DNA of 64,000 bases from an uncultured Oscillospiraceae bacterium (GTDB lineage: Bacteria > Bacillota > Clostridia > Oscillospirales > Ruminococcaceae). The notes under the pieces were generated by a model. That model was given only the letters and a program-made list of their open reading frames with translations. It searched no databases and was not told the DNA's origin. Positions within the stretch are counted from its first letter, which is position 1; every line of letters begins with the position of its first letter. A program made the translations under genes and the position numbers. The stretch spans positions 1-64,000 of the forward strand of contig CANNTZ010000005.1 of NCBI GenBank assembly GCA_947522735.1. Reading direction: 5' to 3'. Positions 16,734 to 24,259 of the stretch are shown here, piece after piece.

Positions 16734-17153
16734 ATGGAAACGCACGAAAAGCTTGGACAGCGGTTTTGCAGCGCGTCGCTTGAAAGCTGGCAGACGGAGC
16801 TTGCGGCAAGGCCGATGCACGGCTCGCTGTGTCTGATTATCGCCGAAAAGACGGCTGACCCGGATGAGATACAGGCGCAGGCGTTCGACCTGCTGTCGAC
16901 CGGCTGCCGTTGGTTTGTCTATGGCGGGAAATACGGCGAGCTGTGGCAGTATTATCTCAGCGGGCTGTACCGCGAATCGCAGCTTGACGGCGAGGATGTG
17001 TGGCTGCTGTTCAGCAAGCACTGCGCTACGACGGAGGAATTTGCCAAAGACCTTTCCGAGTGCGTCCGCGCACGGAAATTCCTGCCGTACGATACCGTCG
17101 TTATATACGATGACAGAGAGCTGCTCGACAAAGCGCTCGAACTTATCGAGTGA
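16734..17153 (+). CDS. Hypothetical protein (139 aa)
   Basis: Soluble acidic protein of unknown family, rich in Trp, Tyr, Asp and Glu ('GCRWFVYGGKYGELWQYYLSG', 'EDVWLLFSKHC'). No catalytic motif is evident. ATG 16734 has GAGG (16724-16727) six bases upstream and follows a good promoter. The lipoprotein gene begins 20 bases downstream, so the two probably share a transcript and perhaps a pathway. I do not assign a function. Confidence 0.7.
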   Translation: METHEKLGQRFCSASLESWQTELAARPMHGSLCLIIAEKTADPDEIQAQAFDLLSTGCRWFVYGGKYGELWQYYLSGLYRESQLDGEDVWLLFSKHCATTEEFAKDLSECVRARKFLPYDTVVIYDDRELLDKALELIE

Positions 17154-17173
17154 CGGAAATACGGAGGTGCAGA

Positions 17174-17890
17174 ATGAAGAAGGGGATGAGGATAGTGGGT
17201 ATAATAGCCGCGCTGTGCGCGCTGTTTACAGGCTGCGCGAGGAGAAACGTGAGAACCCAAAAGACAGATTGCAGCAGCGGGCTTGTATCCTGCACTTACG
17301 TAAGCTCCGGCGGAATGGAGGGCGGGCACGTATATCTGAAGCTGTCGCGCGAGGACGATTCGTGGGTGCTGCAAAGGGAGAAGCAGGACAACCACATGGA
17401 AGAGGAAAAAGTGGAGCGGTATGCTGTGCCGGAGAGCGCGGCGCGCGGCTTGGAAGAGTTTTTTTCGTGGCACGATTGCGAGAACTGGAAAAACCTCAGT
17501 GTCAACGAGGACATGATAGCGCTGGATGCCCCCACTGACAGCATATCCTTCGAGCTTGCGGACGGCAGATCGTTTTCAGCGAAAGACGTGCTTGATCTGC
17601 CGGAGGAGGAGATAGGGCTTTGCAGTAGCGTAAGCTGGTATCTCCACTCCTATACAGTCGAGGTCGAGCTATGCGAGCTTGACGCGAAGGGCAGCGACGA
17701 GATTGTTTTTTCCAAGCCGGAGATGGTGGACTGCACGAGGGAGGAGCGTCCTGGCGGCGCCGTTTATATTCTGCGCGGACGCATACCCGGAGAACTGACG
17801 GCGGAGCTGAGAACTGACGAAAAATCAAGGCCGACTCGCGTGCATCTGAAGGTGGACAGTAAATGCCGCGTAACCGTTGAGCAGAGATGA
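17174..17890 (+). CDS. Putative lipoprotein of unknown function
   Basis: A 238-residue secreted protein with a lipoprotein signal peptide: basic start (MKKGMR), hydrophobic core and lipobox LFTGC at about residues 14-18, predicted to be lipid-anchored outside the membrane. The mature part is rich in charged residues and appears beta-rich, with several 'SCTYVSSGG', 'VSWYLHSYTVEVEL' type segments. ATG 17174 has GGAGG six bases upstream, better than an upstream in-frame start. No family recognised. Likely cotranscribed with the preceding hypothetical gene. Confidence 0.75.
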   Translation: MKKGMRIVGIIAALCALFTGCARRNVRTQKTDCSSGLVSCTYVSSGGMEGGHVYLKLSREDDSWVLQREKQDNHMEEEKVERYAVPESAARGLEEFFSWHDCENWKNLSVNEDMIALDAPTDSISFELADGRSFSAKDVLDLPEEEIGLCSSVSWYLHSYTVEVELCELDAKGSDEIVFSKPEMVDCTREERPGGAVYILRGRIPGELTAELRTDEKSRPTRVHLKVDSKCRVTVEQR

Positions 17891-17930
17891 TGCTTGAAAT
17901 ACGAAAAAACATCAAGCCCCATTATTGCGC

Positions 17931-17959
17931 TTGAATTTTTGGCGCGGATGTGGTATTAT
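17931..17959 (+). promoter_or_regulatory. Promoter of the 18035 epimerase gene
   Basis: TTGAAT (17931-17936), 17-base spacer, TATTAT (17954-17959). A second overlapping TATAAT lies at 17957-17962. The palindromic operator follows 15 bases downstream of the -10 box. Confidence 0.7.
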
Positions 17960-17974
17960 AATAATACCAGACGA

Positions 17975-17990
17975 GTGTAAACGATTACAC
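17975..17990 (+). promoter_or_regulatory. LacI-family / cre-type palindromic operator
   Basis: Perfect inverted repeat GTGTAAACGATTACAC with the central CG typical of LacI/GalR-family operators. It fits the Firmicute catabolite-responsive element pattern TGNAANCGNWNNCW without mismatch. It lies at about +9 to +25 relative to the inferred transcription start, so binding should block transcription (roadblock or promoter occlusion). The repressor, CcpA or a local LacI protein, is not encoded nearby. Confidence 0.7.
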
Positions 17991-18034
17991 ACCCGGATGG
18001 GCGTGATAAAAACGAAAGCGGAGGAGAACGGAAA

Positions 18035-18937
18035 ATGAAAAACATGAAGGACCTCAAGGATATCCGGATCGGCACCATTGTCGGAGCCGACAGAGCGCTG
18101 GAGCTTATTCCGAGGCTGCTGCCCTATGGCTTTGAGTGCTTTGAGATCACCTTTGGTACGGACATGGGCGATACCGAGCTGCGCGAGCTGGGCAAGCGTG
18201 CGAATGCGCTGCTTGAGGGGAGCGACTGCGTTATCTCCTGCGTCGGACTGTACGGAAACCCGCTTGTCGATAACGAGTACGGGCACAGGCTAATCCGCCA
18301 GTGGGAGAGGCTCATCGACAACATGGACGCTTTCGGTACAAACGTCATAGGCGGCTTCACCGGGCGTATCCCCGACGTGCCGGTCGATCAGTCGATCGGA
18401 CGATACAGGGAGGTATTCGGAGAGCTTGCCAAGCGCGCAGCCGATAAGGGCGTCAAAATTGCCTTTGAAAACTGCAACTGGGGCGGCAGTTGGGAGAGAG
18501 GAGACTACAACATTGCGTTCTGCGAGCGCGCGTGGGAGCTGATGTTCGACGCGCTGCCGGATGATAACATCGGCCTTCAGTGGGAGCCGTGCCATCACAT
18601 GGTGCAGCTTGTCGATCCGATGCCGATGCTACGCAAGTGGGTTGGCAAGATGATCTGCCTGCACGGAAAGGACGCCACCATAGACTGGGATCTCGTCAGG
18701 CGCCGCGGAATTTACAGCGGCGAGCCGTTTGCGTGGCACCGTACCCCCGGCTTCGGCGACTGCAACTGGACCGACATAATCTCCGTTCTGCGTATGAACG
18801 GCTTCAGGGGCAGCATCGACATCGAGGGCTACCACGACCCGGTATACAACGAGGATCTCGAATGGACCGGACAGGTTTACGCGCTGAACTATCTCAAGCA
18901 GTGCAAGGGCGGCGAATTTGTCTCGTTAGACAGATAA
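18035..18937 (+). CDS. Sugar phosphate isomerase/epimerase (xylose isomerase-like TIM barrel)
   Basis: A 300-residue AP-endonuclease-2/IolE-type TIM barrel. Metal-site segments are visible: VKIAFENCNWGG (Glu), IGLQWEPCHHM (Glu/His pair), MICLHGKDA (His) and 'GSIDIEGYHDP' (Glu). Members of this group isomerise or epimerise free or phosphorylated sugars or inositols. The gene stands alone between a promoter with a LacI-type operator and a terminator, so it is probably sugar-induced. Exact substrate unknown. A second member of the family is at 48721-49545. Confidence 0.85.
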   Translation: MKNMKDLKDIRIGTIVGADRALELIPRLLPYGFECFEITFGTDMGDTELRELGKRANALLEGSDCVISCVGLYGNPLVDNEYGHRLIRQWERLIDNMDAFGTNVIGGFTGRIPDVPVDQSIGRYREVFGELAKRAADKGVKIAFENCNWGGSWERGDYNIAFCERAWELMFDALPDDNIGLQWEPCHHMVQLVDPMPMLRKWVGKMICLHGKDATIDWDLVRRRGIYSGEPFAWHRTPGFGDCNWTDIISVLRMNGFRGSIDIEGYHDPVYNEDLEWTGQVYALNYLKQCKGGEFVSLDR

Positions 18938-18979
18938 CGGCGCAGGCTCGCCTCCCGGGATGTCGCTTTCTTATTGGGA

Positions 18980-19005
18980 AACGCCTCTCCGGGAGGCGTT
19001 TTTTA
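18980..19005 (+). terminator. Terminator after the epimerase gene
   Basis: Stem AACGCCTC (18980-18987) with GAGGCGTT (18993-19000), five-base loop, followed by TTTTATT. Confidence 0.85.
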
Positions 19006-19081
19006 TTGCCGAAAATCCAATATGACTAATTCTGAGGAATGTAGGACAAAAGTGTTTTTCTATTATTTTTTAAAAAAGGTA

Positions 19082-19110
19082 TTTATTTTTGCTGCGGTTT
19101 GTGCTATAAT
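19082..19110 (+). promoter_or_regulatory. Promoter of tRNA-Arg (extended -10)
   Basis: TGC-TATAAT extended -10 (19102-19110) with only a weak -35-like TTATTT around 19082. It starts about 30 bases before the tRNA. Confidence 0.6.
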
Positions 19111-19141
19111 AATTGAGCCGGTTTAAAACCGACAATAATAT

Positions 19142-19216
19142 GCGCCTGTAGCTCAGTGGATAGAGCACCGGCCTCCGGAGCCGGGTGCGTAGGTTCGATT
19201 CCTATCAGGCGCGCCA
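19142..19216 (+). tRNA. tRNA-Arg (anticodon CCG)
   Basis: Complete cloverleaf. The acceptor stem GCGCCTG pairs with CAGGCGC. The D-arm has GCTC...GAGC, and the anticodon stem CCGGC/GCCGG frames loop CTCCGGA with anticodon CCG. The T-arm contains GGTTCGATTCC. The CCA end is encoded (19214-19216). It reads CGG codons, suiting a GC-rich genome. Confidence 0.95.
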
Positions 19217-19219
19217 GCA

Positions 19220-19255
19220 CTGCAAAAACCTTGAGGATATCAAGGTTTTTTGCAG
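19220..19255 (+). terminator. Terminator of tRNA-Arg
   Basis: Stem CTGCAAAAACCTTGA (19220-19234) with the complementary arm 19240-19255, which contains the T-run TTTTTT. It begins three bases after the tRNA CCA. Confidence 0.75.
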
Positions 19256-19299
19256 CTTTAGCGGCAATTTTACGGCGAATAGCGGCAGGAGGAACGACC

Positions 19300-21012
19300 A
19301 TGACGGTGTATTTGAAGGACTATCTTGACAGGGACGCGCCGGTTCAGAGTGCGGCGGCGCTGGCGAGGGCGCTTCGGGCGGTTCCGGACGGCGGCACGCT
19401 GAGGCTTGGCGGCGGCAGGCTCAACGTCAGTCCGGATGGCGCTTTCTGTAAATATTACCACGTCTCCAACAATGACAGCGGAGAAAAAAGGATAGCGTTT
19501 CCGCTGCTTGGCCGCCGCGATATAACCATCGACGGAGAGGGTGCGGACATCGTGTTCTGCGGCGATATCTTGCCGTTTGTCATCGATGGGTGCAGCAACA
19601 TCACGGTGAAAAACCTCTCGATAGATTATCGCTTTCCGCAATATGCACAGGCAAGGCTTTTGGAGGCCGATGAAAAGCATACGGTGATGGAGTTCGATAA
19701 CAGGGAGTTTTTCTGCCGTGTGAAGGACGGCGCTCTCTGCTTTTACAGCGAGGCGGATGGCTGGGAGAACTGTCCCGAGGCGCCGCTCGCGCTTGAATTT
19801 GACGCAGAAAAGCGCGCCCCCTCCGACCATCTTCCATCGTACTTCCCGTATTCCGGCCCTGCGCGCGACCACGGTTTTCTCGGCGGCATGTTCCGCAAGG
19901 TGTCGTATCGTCAGCTCGACGAAAAACGCATCGCCATGTATGGCGACATCGGATTTACGCACACCGTCGGCAACTACGTCATCATGACGCACAGCCGCCG
20001 CTGGAATCAGGGCTTCCTCGTTAACGGCTCAAGGGACGTCATGATAGAGAACGTCGCGCTCTATCACACCGCCGCGATGGGAGTGCTCTGCCAGCTCAGC
20101 GAGAACATAACGCTCGACCGCGTCTCGGCGGACGTGCGCGAGGGCTCGGGGCGCCTGCTCTCGGTCAATGCCGACGCCACCCACTTTGTCAACTGCCGCG
20201 GACGCATTGTCATGCGCGGCTGTCGCTTTCTCAAGATGATGGACGACGCCGCAAATATCCACGGCATCTACCTCAAGGCCCCGCGAGCCGACGGCGCGCA
20301 TAGCTTTGTCGCGGGCTACGGCCATGCGCAGCAGGCGCATATGGATATCTTCCGCCCCGGAGACATCGCAAAAATCATTGATTACAACACCGTCGAGACC
20401 GCAGCCACGCTTACGGTTGTGCGCACGGAGCAGCTTGACGGGAACGCGCTGCGCGTATTTGTGCAAGAGGCAATGCCGGATATAACGGGCGAGTGCGTCG
20501 TCGAGAATGTCAGCACCGCGCCGGAGGTGCTTATAACCGGCTGTGAGTGCGGCGACAACCGTCCGCGCGGCTTCCTGCTCAGCTCCGCGGGGAGAACGGT
20601 GGTAGAGGGCTGCGTGTTCCACAACATGTATCAGGGCGTCAGCATTGGCGGCGAGATGCTGAACTGGTACGAGAGCGGCGCAGTGTCCGACGTGACGGTG
20701 CGCGACAACGAGTTTCGCAACAGCGCCTATGCCGGCGGCTGCGCCATCTGCGTGGCTGCGCACGTCAAAAATTCAGAGAGCATCACGGATTTCCACGGAA
20801 GGATCGTGATTGAGAGCAACCGCTTCACAATGAACGGACGCCGGTTTCTGAGCGCCGCGAACGTCAGGGCCCTTACTGTCCGCGACAACGTCTACGTTCG
20901 CGATGAGTCGCTGCCGTACCATGGCGAGATCGGAAACGGCGGCTTGGATATACGCAGCTGCGCCGGTCAGGCGGTCGAGCCTGTCCGCGAGGCCGCAGAC
21001 ATGGGGAAGTGA
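19300..21012 (+). CDS. GH110-like right-handed beta-helix glycosidase (alpha-1,3-galactosidase type)
   Basis: A 570-residue beta-helix protein. The strongest family mark is the block 'ADATHFVNCRGRIVMRGC' followed by 'MMDDAANIHGIYL' (about residues 290-335), which matches the catalytic region of GH110 alpha-galactosidases, enzymes that remove terminal alpha-1,3-galactose from blood-group B and linear galactose epitopes. Repeated N/V/I-rich rungs run through the protein (ITVKNLSIDY, VMIENVALYH, VTVRDNEF). No signal peptide is seen, so it probably acts in the cytoplasm on imported oligosaccharides. ATG 19300 has AGGAGGA at 19287-19293. Upstream in-frame codons run into the tRNA and are not used. 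GH110 activity is inferred from motifs only. Confidence 0.8.
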   Translation: MTVYLKDYLDRDAPVQSAAALARALRAVPDGGTLRLGGGRLNVSPDGAFCKYYHVSNNDSGEKRIAFPLLGRRDITIDGEGADIVFCGDILPFVIDGCSNITVKNLSIDYRFPQYAQARLLEADEKHTVMEFDNREFFCRVKDGALCFYSEADGWENCPEAPLALEFDAEKRAPSDHLPSYFPYSGPARDHGFLGGMFRKVSYRQLDEKRIAMYGDIGFTHTVGNYVIMTHSRRWNQGFLVNGSRDVMIENVALYHTAAMGVLCQLSENITLDRVSADVREGSGRLLSVNADATHFVNCRGRIVMRGCRFLKMMDDAANIHGIYLKAPRADGAHSFVAGYGHAQQAHMDIFRPGDIAKIIDYNTVETAATLTVVRTEQLDGNALRVFVQEAMPDITGECVVENVSTAPEVLITGCECGDNRPRGFLLSSAGRTVVEGCVFHNMYQGVSIGGEMLNWYESGAVSDVTVRDNEFRNSAYAGGCAICVAAHVKNSESITDFHGRIVIESNRFTMNGRRFLSAANVRALTVRDNVYVRDESLPYHGEIGNGGLDIRSCAGQAVEPVREAADMGK

Positions 21013-21050
21013 TTCGGCTGCGTTTTTTCCGGTCTGACACCTTTTGAGTA

Positions 21051-21079
21051 TGGACTTTTATGTCGAAACAGTGTATAAT
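21051..21079 (+). promoter_or_regulatory. Promoter of the ZIP transporter gene
   Basis: Perfect -10 TATAAT (21074-21079) with a weak -35 TGGACT (21051-21056), 17-base spacer, 24 bases before the ATG. Confidence 0.6.
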
Positions 21080-21103
21080 TTACACATACGGAGGTGAGGT
21101 CGG

Positions 21104-21880
21104 ATGGAGATTGCTTACGGGATACTTATACCGTTTTTAGGAACGTCGCTCGGCGCGGCGTGCGTATTCTTCATGAAAAAGGGGTTTGATGAGAGGATAC
21201 AGCGCGCGCTGACGGGCTTTGCGGCGGGAGTAATGGTGGCGGCGTCGGTGTGGAGCCTTATTATACCGGCGATAGAGCAGTCCGAGAGCCTGGGCAGATG
21301 GAGCTTTCTCCCGGCGGCAGTGGGCTTCTGGATCGGGATAATTTTCCTGCTGCTGCTTGATCACATCATACCGCACCTGCACAGGAACAGCGAGAACGCG
21401 GAAGGGCCGAGCAGCCGTCTGCGCAAGACGACGATGATGGTGCTGGCGGTCACGCTCCACAACATCCCCGAGGGAATGGCCGTCGGCGTAGTATACGCCG
21501 GGTATCTTGCGGGAAACGCAAGGATAAGCGCCGCGGGTGCGCTGGCGCTGTCGATAGGTATAGCGATACAGAACTTCCCGGAGGGCGCGATAATCTCCAT
21601 GCCTCTCAAGGCAGAGGGGATGAAGCGCTCCAAGGCGTTTATGGGCGGCCTGCTTTCGGGCATAGTCGAGCCTGTGGGCGCGCTGCTGACGCTGCTGGCG
21701 GCAAGCTTTGTCGTGCCGGTGCTGCCGTATATGCTCAGCTTTGCCGCGGGCGCGATGTTCTACGTCGTCGTGGAGGAGCTGATCCCGGAGATGTCTCAGG
21801 GCAGACACTCCAACCTTGGGACGATCTTTTTCGCTGTTGGCTTCAGCATAATGATGGCGCTGGATGTGGCATTGGGATAA
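21104..21880 (+). CDS. ZIP-family divalent metal transporter
   Basis: Membrane transporter (258 aa, about 8 helices) of the ZIP/ZupT family that imports Zn2+ or other divalent cations. The metal-binding helix motifs are present: 'VTLHNIPEGMAVGV' in helix IV and 'IAIQNFPEGAIISMPL' in helix V, with a His-containing loop 'DHIIPHLHRN' before them. The start has GGAGGTGAGG upstream. It is monocistronic and ends at the terminator 21999-22043. Gram-positive relatives are often annotated ZupT-like; metal choice cannot be read from the sequence. Confidence 0.9.
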   Translation: MEIAYGILIPFLGTSLGAACVFFMKKGFDERIQRALTGFAAGVMVAASVWSLIIPAIEQSESLGRWSFLPAAVGFWIGIIFLLLLDHIIPHLHRNSENAEGPSSRLRKTTMMVLAVTLHNIPEGMAVGVVYAGYLAGNARISAAGALALSIGIAIQNFPEGAIISMPLKAEGMKRSKAFMGGLLSGIVEPVGALLTLLAASFVVPVLPYMLSFAAGAMFYVVVEELIPEMSQGRHSNLGTIFFAVGFSIMMALDVALG

Positions 21881-22116
21881 TCATGTGACGGCGGTGCGGG
21901 ATTTACCGATCTCGGCGCAAGCTCGTCCTGCTGCGCCATAATCGCCGCTATATGGCGGACGGCGTCAAATTATCCGGCAAACAGGATATAAACAGATACG
22001 GCCCCGGAGGCATGTGATGTCTCCGGAGCCGTTTTCGTTTTTGAGGCAGTCGCAAGGTGGAGCAGGCGTCTGCAAGCCGGGGGCCTTTGTGAAAAAGAAA
22101 GACTTAACAGAGCGTT
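21881..22116. terminator. Intergenic region with terminator (stem 21999-22031)
   Basis: The 236-base gap between the convergent transporter and oppA-like genes holds one clear hairpin: CGGCCCCGGAG (21999-22009) with CTCCGGAGCCG (22021-22031), one mismatch, then TTTTCGTTTTT on the plus strand. Nothing else was recognised. Confidence 0.75.
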
Positions 22117-23748
22117 TTATCGGCCTCGCTTTCCGTCGTATTCCTTGAGCTTTGCATAACCGAAATAGACGCTTTCTGAAAAGGGGCGCAGCGCCAGATT
22201 TTCGAGAGCGCCGTTGACGGCGTAGATCGAAGTCTGGTAGTACAGAGGGATGAACACGGCGTCGTCAAGGAGCTGCTGTTCGAGCGAGCGGTAGAGCCTT
22301 GCCGCGCTTTCGGGCCCGGACGCGACGAGAGCCGCGGAATATGTCGCCGCATATTCGTTGCCGCCGGAATAGCCGCAGATGTTTTCCGAGGTCACATATT
22401 CACCAAGCAGCGCCGCCGGACTGTTATAGGAGAGAGAAAGCGGCGTTATCGCAAGCTGATAATCGCCGGAATCGACGCGCGCAAGCAGCTCGTTGAGGCT
22501 GACGCGCTCGATATTGACGAAAATCGCGATGGTCTGCTGCCATTCACGCTGTAGCTCACCGCACAGCAGCGCGAAGCTGTCGTCGTCCGGGCAGAGAATG
22601 GTGAATTTTGGGAAGCCGCCCTCGTAGCTGGAGTAGGCAAGGTTGACGTATTCCCGGGCGGCGACGGGGTCGCGGCTAAAGGCAAGGTTTTCGCCCGCAA
22701 GCGCGCGGTAGCTTTCGCTAAAGATATTGACCGCGCCGGGAAGCAGCGCCCGTGCCGGACGAAAGCCGTCGCCGGGAATATGCTCGTCAAAGCTCGCAAG
22801 CTCGAGCGAGTGCGCCATTGCCAGGCGCAGATAGCGGCTGTGCATCGCCTCGGACGCGGTGTTGAAGGCGATGGTCCAGAGGGTATCCTCGCAGCTCACG
22901 ATATTGAAGTTCTTCACGTCGAGCTTTTCCGCGGAGTCGCTGTCGAGCCGGGCAATGTCCGCCTTTCCGGAGTTGATGCGCTCAACGTTGGATTCGCCGG
23001 TGATATAGATGTTCACGCCGAACGCCGCAGGCTGCTCACGGTAGCCGGGGTTGCGGCGCAGCAGATAATAGCGCCCGTCCTTGTAGGTAGTAGCCGCGAA
23101 CGGGCCGTTGAACAAGGTCTCGCCGATCGTTTTGCCGTATTTGCCGCGCGACTGAGTGAAAAAGCTCTCATTGCAGGGCATGGCGGCGCTGGAGGTGAGC
23201 AGATATGGGAAATACGGGTTGGCGTATTCCAGCACGAAATACAGCGTGTTTTTGTAGGCATTCACGCCGAGACTGGACGTCTGCACTTCGCCCGAAAGGC
23301 ATTTTTCGGCATTTTTGATGCAGATGTAGTCTCCGGCGTAGGGAGAGGCGGTTTGAGGAGAGAGCAGGCGTTCGAAGGCAAATTCAAAGTCGCGCGCGGT
23401 GAGCGGGGTCTTTCCGTCGCTCCAGGTCAGCCCGTCGCGCAGCGTGAAGGTATAAATGCGACCGTCCGCGCTGACGGAATAGCTCTCCGCCGCAGCACAT
23501 TCAAGCTCGCCGTCGTTGTTGATGCGCAGCAGCCCCTCAAAGCAGTTTTCGATTATGGTGACCGCCGTCGCGCTTGTTGCAAGCTGCGGATCGAGTGTCC
23601 TTGCCGCCGCCGTTACGTTGTATTTCAGTATAAGCTCCTTTGGCTTTTTGGAGCAGCCGGAGAGGGCTGCCAATATTGTCAAAAGCGCCAAGGCAGCAGA
23701 GACAACGCGAAAGAAAAAGCGTCTGCCCACATTGAATTTATCAGTCAT
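22117..23748 (-). CDS. Peptide-binding lipoprotein (OppA/SBP_bac_5 family)
   Basis: Extracytoplasmic solute-binding protein (543 aa) of the oligopeptide ABC transporter class. It has a signal peptide with lipobox LSGCS at about residues 28-32. Family segments include 'TLDPQLATSATAVTIIENCFEGLL', 'YTFTLRDGLTWSDGKTPLTARDF' and 'YLRLAMAHSL'. No permease or ATPase gene is adjacent, so this is an orphan binding protein that either uses components encoded elsewhere or acts as a sensor. ATG 23748 overlaps the stop of a small upstream frame (TAATG). It is driven by the promoter at 23850-23878. Confidence 0.9.
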   Translation of the reverse strand: MTDKFNVGRRFFFRVVSAALALLTILAALSGCSKKPKELILKYNVTAAARTLDPQLATSATAVTIIENCFEGLLRINNDGELECAAAESYSVSADGRIYTFTLRDGLTWSDGKTPLTARDFEFAFERLLSPQTASPYAGDYICIKNAEKCLSGEVQTSSLGVNAYKNTLYFVLEYANPYFPYLLTSSAAMPCNESFFTQSRGKYGKTIGETLFNGPFAATTYKDGRYYLLRRNPGYREQPAAFGVNIYITGESNVERINSGKADIARLDSDSAEKLDVKNFNIVSCEDTLWTIAFNTASEAMHSRYLRLAMAHSLELASFDEHIPGDGFRPARALLPGAVNIFSESYRALAGENLAFSRDPVAAREYVNLAYSSYEGGFPKFTILCPDDDSFALLCGELQREWQQTIAIFVNIERVSLNELLARVDSGDYQLAITPLSLSYNSPAALLGEYVTSENICGYSGGNEYAATYSAALVASGPESAARLYRSLEQQLLDDAVFIPLYYQTSIYAVNGALENLALRPFSESVYFGYAKLKEYDGKRGR

Positions 23749-24026
23749 TATGCACACCGCCGAGCTGTAGTTACAGGTAAATATACAACATGCGCTCCGC
23801 CGGAAAAACCGGCGGCATCTTCATCAAATATGCTCTGTTTTATATGCTTATTATAGCATTTCTTATCGCCCTTGGCAATAGCCTTAATGCGATTGCGGCC
23901 TATTCTCGCAAAACGCGGCGGCTCGTAAGCGACGGAGGGCTCGCCGCTGCGGACGGCGCAGCCAAAAAGCAGCGTGATCGCAGCGACGATACCGGGCAGG
24001 CCGAAAAGCTTTTGTTGCAGACGCAC
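23748..24026 (-). CDS. Possible small lipoprotein upstream of oppA-like gene (doubtful)
   Basis: A 92-codon frame from GTG 24026 with TAAGG seven bases upstream. The first 25 residues look like a lipoprotein signal (MRLQQKL, hydrophobic core, lipobox LLFGC), and codon use looks coding up to about residue 50. The stop overlaps the oppA ATG as TAATG. An extended -10 (TGG-TATAAT, minus strand 24076-24071) lies upstream. Against it, the oppA promoter sits inside the frame, and the second half looks random. It may be a remnant of a truncated lipoprotein gene or a real small gene. Confidence 0.35.
   Translation of the reverse strand: MRLQQKLFGLPGIVAAITLLFGCAVRSGEPSVAYEPPRFARIGRNRIKAIAKGDKKCYNKHIKQSIFDEDAAGFSGGAHVVYLPVTTARRCA
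23850..23878 (-). promoter_or_regulatory. Promoter of the oppA-like gene
   Basis: Minus strand: TTGCCA (23878-23873), 17-base spacer, TATAAT (23855-23850). The roughly 95-base leader contains a GC hairpin (GCCGCCGG...CCGGCGG). Confidence 0.8.
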
Positions 24027-24259
24027 ACGTTAACCTTAGATTGCACAAAAAACGAATAGCTTATAGTTTAATTATACCAAAAGCATGCCAGAATACAATA
24101 TAGAATAAAACGAATCCGCCGACTAATTTTATCTATATAGCTGATTTTTGCTTTAAACCGGTAATATCCAAAAACTTTTGAGAATTGGGTATTCCATTTT
24201 CCGAGGAAAAGCGTTATAATGTTACTCAACGACAAAATAAGACAAAAGGAACTGATAAC
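24027..24259 (+). promoter_or_regulatory. Intergenic region with promoter for the acyl-CoA ligase gene
   Basis: This gap holds TTCCAT (24192-24197), a 17-base spacer and a perfect TATAAT (24215-24220) on the plus strand, 40 bases before the ligase ATG. A divergent extended -10 on the minus strand lies at 24071-24076. The rest is AT-rich with no recognised feature. Confidence 0.55.
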
